Part shown: positions 39,300 to 44,154 of the stretch, piece after piece | How the letters are laid out: each line of letters opens with the position of its first letter | Numbering within the stretch: position 1 is the first letter of the stretch | From: Saprospiraceae bacterium | GTDB taxonomy: Bacteria > Bacteroidota > Bacteroidia > Chitinophagales > Saprospiraceae | Direction of reading: 5' to 3' | NCBI GenBank assembly: GCA_017987975.1 | Contig: JAGNSQ010000003.1 | Span: 1 to 44,154, forward strand | Length of the DNA stretch: 44,154 nucleotides | Notes under the pieces: generated by a model | What the model was told of the DNA's origin: nothing | Databases searched by the model: none | The model's input: only the letters and a program-made list of their open reading frames with translations | Translations under genes and position numbers: made by a program

Positions 39300-41180
39300 A
39301 TGAAAAGACTTTTACTGGGCTTACTGATGGGTGGAATTGTAACAGGGGTGAACGCCCAGGTTAAATACAGCCAGGATTTTGAAAATGGTTTTGGAGACAT
39401 GATTTTAATTGATGTTGACAAAAAGGCACCCAATGCCAATGTTTCCGTGTATAAAGATGCATGGACAATTCGTACTGCCGATGGTGATAATTGGGCTGTG
39501 AGTAATTCATGGTATGAGCCTGTAGGTAAAGCTGATGACTGGATGATTACACCTGAAATCACAGACATTACAGCAAATACCGTTCTGGCTTGGACTGCAT
39601 TTTCTGCTGATGCTCAATTTAAAGACAGTTACGAAGTAAAAGTTTCTGTAACAGGTGCTGCAACTACAGACTTCACAAAAACACTATTCTCAAAGGCGGG
39701 AGAAGACGGCACTCCTGTTGACAGAAGCATTAGCCTAAAAGACTATGCAGGAAAAACCATTAGATTGGCTTTTAGAAACATTTCAAACGATAAATTTTTG
39801 TTGTTTGTTGACGACATTATGGTTTTTGACGCACCGAACAAAGATGCTGCCTTGGTTTCCAGTGATGCTAAAAAGTATGTTTTGAAAGGTGGTGAAACTT
39901 CAATTAACTATAGTATAAAAAATACGGGTTTAACTACCATCAACCAAATGGAAATCGAATGGACTGATGGTGTTGAAACACACAAGGACGTACTTACAGG
40001 ATTAGATATCAAATTTTTTCAATCTTATACAGGAACCTTTGACACCAAAGTGCCAGTTGAGTCTGCTGAGCAAATCAACATTGTTGCTCGTGTAGTAAGT
40101 GTAAACGGAGTGCCAGATTCTGTTGTAGAAAACAACGTGAATACATTGGTAGTCAGAGGACTTGATAAAGACATTCCTCTTAAAATGGTTGTTGAAGAAG
40201 CTACTGGAACCTGGTGTGGATGGTGCCCAAGAGGAGCGATCAATATGGCCTCAATGAGAGAAAAATATCCTGATGAATTTGTAGGAATCGCTGTTCACAA
40301 CGAAGATCCTATGATGAATGACGAGTATGATTTAGGTTTGACTACATTGCCTGGTTTTGGTGGATTTCCTTCTGTAATTATCAACAGGTCTGCCATAGAA
40401 GATCCTGCTGATATGGAGACTATTCTTTTGGAAACAGTCAGAAATGAGAGTGGGCCGGTAGCAGTTGAAGTTGCCAGCACAATAGTAGATCGTACCATAT
40501 CTGTTGAGGCTGCGATAGACTTCAATACTCAATTTATCGATGAAGACCTTAAACTCATTGCTGTTTTAGTTGAAGATGGAGTGACAGGCACCGGTGCCGG
40601 TTTCAATCAGGTCAATTACTATGCTGCAAATGCGGCAGGACCTATGGGAGGATTCGAAAGTTTACCTAATCCCGTTCCAGCAGCTGATATGACGTATAAT
40701 GAAGTGGGAAGAGAATTGCTTTTTGGTTTTGAAGGAAGGAGCAACACATTTGGAGCAGAGGTGAATGCTGGTGATTTTGCTGACCTTGCATTTGATATTG
40801 AAGTTCCTGCGGACTATAACATCAACAATGTATTTGTAGTTGTTATGGTTGCCGATGGGGCAGGTGCTATTTTGGGCGGCGCTCACACAGAAAGTAAAGC
40901 TGTTTCATCAAAAGATGTGACTGAAGATGGATTTGGTTTGAGTCTTACACCAAATCCTGCATTTGATGTTACATATGTCAATGTAAATCTTGAGCAAAAA
41001 AGTGAGGTTAGCATGAAAATTGTAAACCAAATGGGGCAGACTATTGCTTCAAAAAATTATGGTGAATTGAACGGAAAACAGGTGTTACCTGTTATCACTC
41101 AAGACTTTGGTTCAGGTTTGTTCTTTGTTCAAATGCAAATTGGAAACAAACAAGAAACTTTAAAACTGATGGTTAAATAA
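39300..41180 (+). CDS. Secreted Omp28-like thioredoxin-fold protein with type IX sorting domain
   Basis: A 626-residue exported protein. The signal peptide is MKRLLLGLLMGGIVTGVNA, then Q. Residues ~22-180 form a choice-of-anchor/cleaved-adhesin jelly-roll (YSQDFENGFGDMILIDVDK, then NWAVSNSWYEPVGKADDWMIT). Residues ~185-285 look like an Ig-type beta domain. Residues ~295-530 are an Omp28-like region with a thioredoxin-type motif C306-G-W-C309 (TWCGWCPRG). The C-terminal ~75 residues (LTPNPAFDVTYVNVNL, ending KQETLKLMVK) are a type A sorting domain recognised by the type IX system. It probably performs surface disulfide chemistry or adhesion. A strong promoter and terminator frame this single gene. 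Confidence 0.9.
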   Translation: MKRLLLGLLMGGIVTGVNAQVKYSQDFENGFGDMILIDVDKKAPNANVSVYKDAWTIRTADGDNWAVSNSWYEPVGKADDWMITPEITDITANTVLAWTAFSADAQFKDSYEVKVSVTGAATTDFTKTLFSKAGEDGTPVDRSISLKDYAGKTIRLAFRNISNDKFLLFVDDIMVFDAPNKDAALVSSDAKKYVLKGGETSINYSIKNTGLTTINQMEIEWTDGVETHKDVLTGLDIKFFQSYTGTFDTKVPVESAEQINIVARVVSVNGVPDSVVENNVNTLVVRGLDKDIPLKMVVEEATGTWCGWCPRGAINMASMREKYPDEFVGIAVHNEDPMMNDEYDLGLTTLPGFGGFPSVIINRSAIEDPADMETILLETVRNESGPVAVEVASTIVDRTISVEAAIDFNTQFIDEDLKLIAVLVEDGVTGTGAGFNQVNYYAANAAGPMGGFESLPNPVPAADMTYNEVGRELLFGFEGRSNTFGAEVNAGDFADLAFDIEVPADYNINNVFVVVMVADGAGAILGGAHTESKAVSSKDVTEDGFGLSLTPNPAFDVTYVNVNLEQKSEVSMKIVNQMGQTIASKNYGELNGKQVLPVITQDFGSGLFFVQMQIGNKQETLKLMVK

Positions 41181-41208
41181 TCAGTGACCAATTTTAAGAT
41201 AACTTTTG

Positions 41209-41243
41209 AAATAGAGATCAGCAAGCTGATCTCTATTTTTTTT
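41209..41243 (+). terminator. Rho-independent terminator of the T9SS cargo gene
   Basis: AATAGAGATCAGC and GCTGATCTCTATT form a 13-bp perfect stem with a 2-nt loop (41210-41237), followed by a run of eight T residues. This is 29 bp past the stop codon. Confidence 0.92.
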
Positions 41244-41325
41244 AGCCTAAAAGGAAGCTATAATATAGTCTGTCATAGATTCAAAAAAGAGCTAATTATC
41301 GTATCTTGTTGGCAAATTCAGACCA

Positions 41326-42273
41326 ATGAAATCGAAAAAAATATTGATCACGGGAGCCAATGGTCAACTTGGACGAGTTTTGGCAGAAGAACTGAGAAAT
41401 AAATATGGAAGGGATGCTGTTTTGGTGTCAGATATCCAGAAAATTACCGAAGATCAGGCCCCATTTGAATTCCTTGACATATTGAATACCGTAAGGTTAA
41501 AGGAAATTATAGGTGACTATCAAATCACTGAAATTTATCATCTGGCAGCTATTTTATCAGCAGGTGGAGAATACAACCCACTCAAAACCTGGAACATCAA
41601 TCTCAATGGACTTATTAGCATCCTGGAATTGGCGCGGGAATTTTCATTGGATAAAGTATTTTTTCCAAGTACAATTGCCGTTTTTGGTAAAACTACCCCC
41701 AGAGAATTAACACCTCAGGATGTTCCACTTCTTCCTACTACCGTCTATGGCATCAGTAAAACAACGGGAGAATTGTGGTGCAATTATTATCAAAAAAGAT
41801 ATGGCGTAGATGTTAGATCACTAAGATATCCAGGAATTATTTCATACCAATCGATTCCATCAGGTGGCACTACCGACTATGCAGTCGAGATTTTCCATTC
41901 GGCCATTAAGGGAGAGTTGTATAAGTGTTTTCTAAACGCCGATACCAGACTACCCATGATGTACATTGATGATGCCATAAGAGGTACCATCGAACTTATG
42001 GAAGCAGATGCCAAAACGATCAGTGTAAGATATGGATACAATCTGGCCGCTATGAGCTTTACACCTCAAGAGATTTATCATGCTATACTAAAATATTATC
42101 CGGAATTCAAAATTGAATACGAACCAGATTTCCGACAGGAAATAGCTTCTTCCTGGACAGAAAGTATTGATGATTCAGCCGCAAGAAACGACTGGGGTTG
42201 GAAAGAAAATTATAATCTTGAATCAATGGTGCAAATCATGATTGAAGAATTGAGGAAACAGTATAAAATTTAA
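41326..42273 (+). CDS. tdh: L-threonine 3-dehydrogenase (short-chain/epimerase type)
   Basis: An NAD-dependent enzyme oxidising L-threonine to 2-amino-3-ketobutyrate. This 315-residue protein is of the extended SDR type, not the zinc alcohol-dehydrogenase type of E. coli. The NAD loop is GANGQLG (10-16). The catalytic Tyr141-x3-Lys145 is in TVYGISKTTGEL with an STIAVFG serine block before it. RYPGIISYQSIPSGGTTDYA is the TDH signature. It is followed after 5 bp by kbl, which uses its unstable product. That neighbour makes the assignment firm. Confidence 0.95.
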   Translation: MKSKKILITGANGQLGRVLAEELRNKYGRDAVLVSDIQKITEDQAPFEFLDILNTVRLKEIIGDYQITEIYHLAAILSAGGEYNPLKTWNINLNGLISILELAREFSLDKVFFPSTIAVFGKTTPRELTPQDVPLLPTTVYGISKTTGELWCNYYQKRYGVDVRSLRYPGIISYQSIPSGGTTDYAVEIFHSAIKGELYKCFLNADTRLPMMYIDDAIRGTIELMEADAKTISVRYGYNLAAMSFTPQEIYHAILKYYPEFKIEYEPDFRQEIASSWTESIDDSAARNDWGWKENYNLESMVQIMIEELRKQYKI

Positions 42274-42278
42274 ATACA

Positions 42279-43469
42279 ATGACGTTTTTCCAGAACATTC
42301 AAAAGGAACTTGAAAATATCAAAGAAGCCGGACTTTATAAATCGGAAAGAATCATTACAACACCTCAATCTGCGAGAATTACGACCAATGAAGGTGCTGA
42401 AGTACTTAACTTTTGTGCCAACAATTATTTAGGCCTTTCTTCACATCCTGCGGTGATTGAAGCCGCTATACAGGCAATTCATTCCCATGGCTTTGGAATG
42501 AGTTCTGTTAGATTTATATGTGGTACCCAGGATATACACAAAGAATTAGAACACAAAATTGCTGAGTTTGTGGGTCAGGAAGACGCCATTCTTTATGCTG
42601 CCGCTTTTGACGCAAATGGTGGAGTTTTTGAACCACTTTTAGGTGAAAATGATGCCATCGTTTCAGATCAACTCAACCATGCATCAATCATAGATGGTAT
42701 CAGGCTTTGTAAAGCAAAAAGATATCGATATGCCAACAACGACATGGATGATTTGGAAACAAATTTAAAAAAAGCTAAAGCTGACGGAGTAGAAAACATA
42801 CTGATCTCAACTGATGGCGTTTTTTCGATGGATGGCCACATTGCGCAACTGGATAAAATTGTCGAATTAGCCCACAAATATGGAGCTTTGACAATGGTAG
42901 ATGATTGCCATGCTACTGGATTTGTTGGTAAAACTGGTAGAGGAACTGCTGAGTATAACAATGTTTTTGGAAAGATAGACATTATTACAGGAACATTTGG
43001 AAAAGCACTAGGCGGTGCCTCAGGTGGTTTTACAGCAGCAAGAAAGGAAATTATCGAAATGTTGCGACAAAGATCCAGACCCTATTTATTCTCCAATACG
43101 CTGGCACCGGCAATTGTTGGAGCATCAATCAAAGTGCTTGATTTGTTAAGTGAAAGCACTGCATTAAGAGATAAATTGGAAAACAATACTCAATATTTCA
43201 GGAATGGAATGATGGCAGCAGGTTTAGATATTGTTGCAGGTGTGCACCCAATTGTTCCTGTAATGCTTTACGATGCTAAACTGTCTCAAGATTTCGCCAA
43301 CCAATTGTTAAAAGAAGGGGTATATGTAATAGGTTTCTTCTTTCCTGTTGTTCCTAAAGATAAAGCTCGAATAAGGGTTCAAGTTTCTGCTGGTCATGAA
43401 AAAGAGCATTTGGATCAAGCCATCTTCGCGTTTGAAAAAGTGGGCAAATCACTGGGTGTAATTAGATAA
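42279..43469 (+). CDS. kbl: Glycine C-acetyltransferase (2-amino-3-ketobutyrate CoA ligase)
   Basis: A PLP enzyme (fold type I, alpha-oxoamine synthase family, 396 residues) that converts 2-amino-3-ketobutyrate and CoA to glycine and acetyl-CoA. The PLP lysine is K242 in GTFGKALGGASGGF. MVDDCHATGFVGKTGRGTAEY carries the conserved aspartate and histidine. FCANNYLGLSSHPAVI and GFGMSSVRFICGTQDIHKELE are family signatures that distinguish KBL from serine palmitoyltransferase or BioF. It lies 5 bp after tdh and 5 bp before the asparaginase gene, so all three are one operon. Confidence 0.96.
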   Translation: MTFFQNIQKELENIKEAGLYKSERIITTPQSARITTNEGAEVLNFCANNYLGLSSHPAVIEAAIQAIHSHGFGMSSVRFICGTQDIHKELEHKIAEFVGQEDAILYAAAFDANGGVFEPLLGENDAIVSDQLNHASIIDGIRLCKAKRYRYANNDMDDLETNLKKAKADGVENILISTDGVFSMDGHIAQLDKIVELAHKYGALTMVDDCHATGFVGKTGRGTAEYNNVFGKIDIITGTFGKALGGASGGFTAARKEIIEMLRQRSRPYLFSNTLAPAIVGASIKVLDLLSESTALRDKLENNTQYFRNGMMAAGLDIVAGVHPIVPVMLYDAKLSQDFANQLLKEGVYVIGFFFPVVPKDKARIRVQVSAGHEKEHLDQAIFAFEKVGKSLGVIR

Positions 43470-43474
43470 CTGAA

Positions 43475-44154
43475 ATGAGAATTCCAATCATAATGTTGAC
43501 TATAGGATCATTTTACGCATGTCATAAACCTGATAGGTTTGTTTTAAACCACAATGCCAAGCCACAGTACGCTTTGGTAATACATGGAGGAGCAGGTACG
43601 ATTACTAAAAAGAATATGACGCCTGAATTAGAAATCGAGTATACAAAAGCTATCAGCACTGCTTTATTGGAAGGCGAAACGATGTTGAAAAATGGCCACT
43701 CAGCTGTAGAAGCTGTTGAAGCAGCCATTCGCAGCATGGAAGATTCTCCTTTATTTAATGCAGGCAAAGGGTCTGTTTTTACCCATGAAGGTAAAAATGA
43801 ATTGGATGCATCTATCATGGATGGCGCTACCGGAAATGCCGGAGCCGTTGGAGCATTAACCATTATAAAAAACCCTATATCCGCTGCCATTGCTGTGATG
43901 CGCCATTCACAACATGTAATGCTGGTGGGCAAAGGTGCAGAAGATTTTTGTAGAGAAAAAGGCATTGAATTAGTGGATCCATCCTACTTCTATACTGAAA
44001 GACGTTGGAAGTCATTACAGCAAACAATTCAACACGAACAAGGGGCTAAATTATCAGAGTCAGACTTACTGGAGAAAAAGAAAGGAACCGTGGGTTGTGT
44101 TGCACTTGATCAGTTCGGAAACATTGCCGCAGGTACCTCTACAGGAGGTATGAC
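43475..44154 (+). CDS. Isoaspartyl peptidase / L-asparaginase lipoprotein, N-terminal part (cut by window edge)
   Basis: The frame runs off the right edge after 226 residues. The family is the N-terminal nucleophile hydrolases that split isoaspartyl peptides or asparagine. The start MRIPIIMLTIGSFYAC carries a lipobox-type signal (Cys16), so the enzyme is periplasmic or surface-attached. YALVIHGGAGTI, SPLFNAGKGSVF, ELDASIMDG and AGAVGALTIIKNPI are family motifs. The autocatalytic Thr205 is in KKGTVGCVALD, where the precursor is cleaved into two subunits. The last visible bases encode TSTGGM. It follows kbl by 5 bp. An exported enzyme in an operon with cytosolic threonine breakdown suggests joint use of amino acids released from peptides. 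Confidence 0.93.
   Translation, partial: MRIPIIMLTIGSFYACHKPDRFVLNHNAKPQYALVIHGGAGTITKKNMTPELEIEYTKAISTALLEGETMLKNGHSAVEAVEAAIRSMEDSPLFNAGKGSVFTHEGKNELDASIMDGATGNAGAVGALTIIKNPISAAIAVMRHSQHVMLVGKGAEDFCREKGIELVDPSYFYTERRWKSLQQTIQHEQGAKLSESDLLEKKKGTVGCVALDQFGNIAAGTSTGGM

Noticed and set aside
41184-41402. 72-residue plus-strand frame after the T9SS cargo gene
   Set aside because: It runs through the intrinsic terminator hairpin and into tdh in another frame, and has no promoter or family match.
43522-43965. 147-residue open frame on the minus strand
   Set aside because: It is antisense to the isoaspartyl peptidase gene, whose family motifs and catalytic threonine are clear on the plus strand.
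1-44154. CRISPR array, insertion sequence, prophage or defence island
   Set aside because: No regularly spaced repeats, transposase, integrase, restriction or toxin-antitoxin genes were recognised. The gene content is housekeeping and envelope functions.

Overview
The window reads as a chromosomal segment of a Bacteroidota bacterium, most likely a Saprospiria/Chitinophagia-type free-living aerobe. The evidence is AT-rich DNA, no Shine-Dalgarno sites, many copies of the Bacteroidota -7 promoter element TAnnTTTG (five with a TTG/TTTG -33 box at 18-23 bp), type IX secretion parts (PorT and a protein with a type A sorting domain), lipoproteins with SC/AC lipoboxes, and families typical of the phylum (DUF4296, DUF3810, DUF5683, DUF1573, WG repeats, tandem ExbD, stand-alone MnmD). 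Gene density is very high. No gene-free stretch exceeds 300 bp, and several neighbours overlap.

Layout. 1-3636 (+): the C-terminal part of an alpha-2-macroglobulin, then ubiE/menG overlapping porT. 3643-9028 (-): yidC, gpsA, rhomboid protease, pssA, ferredoxin, dapB, an envelope/lipid/lysine block. 9217-9390 (+): a 57-aa membrane microprotein. 9401-12358 (-): SixA-like phosphatase, DUF4296 lipoprotein, orphan PhoB-type response regulator, CNNM/CorC transporter. 12480-14153 (+): SWIM zinc-finger protein. 14155-19186 (-): dapF, CPBP protease, mutS2, mnmD and tRNA-Leu(CAG) with its terminator. 19358-21639 (+): exbB, exbD, exbD, tonB-like energy-transduction operon, followed by an ATP-grasp enzyme (21775-22974) and a 28-aa peptide with its own promoter (23059-23145). 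23148-23519 (-): zinc-ribbon protein. 23719-24429 (+): yebC. 24432-26664 (-): WG-repeat lipoprotein, then ECF sigma factor and its probable anti-sigma protein. 26729-28403 (+): secreted protein and DUF3810 putative membrane metalloprotease. 28395-30845 (-): MsrB lipoprotein, unknown lipoprotein, threonine aldolase. 30949-32190 (+): sterol-desaturase/fatty-acid-hydroxylase family protein. 32156-35156 (-): UPF0173 hydrolase, parA, parB, DUF5683. 35345-35923 (+): FMN reductase. 35901-39196 (-): PolX-like protein, DUF1573 lipoprotein, UbiA-family prenyltransferase. 39300-41180 (+): secreted Omp28-like T9SS cargo. 41326-44154 (+): threonine dehydrogenase, 2-amino-3-ketobutyrate CoA ligase and a partial isoaspartyl peptidase/asparaginase lipoprotein.

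How the genes work together. Most of the window is housekeeping: membrane biogenesis (yidC, pssA, gpsA), menaquinone synthesis (ubiE plus a UbiA-like prenyltransferase), lysine/peptidoglycan precursor synthesis (dapB, dapF), chromosome partition (parAB), and threonine breakdown by two routes. No CRISPR array, prophage, insertion sequence, toxin-antitoxin pair or recognisable defence island is visible. I did not find a convincing new multi-gene system. The most interesting points are two proteins whose catalytic signatures look decayed (the macroglobulin thioester at 513-524 and the PolX polymerase aspartates at 38606-38614), two small membrane microproteins, probable leaderless transcripts, and several palindromes in promoter regions.
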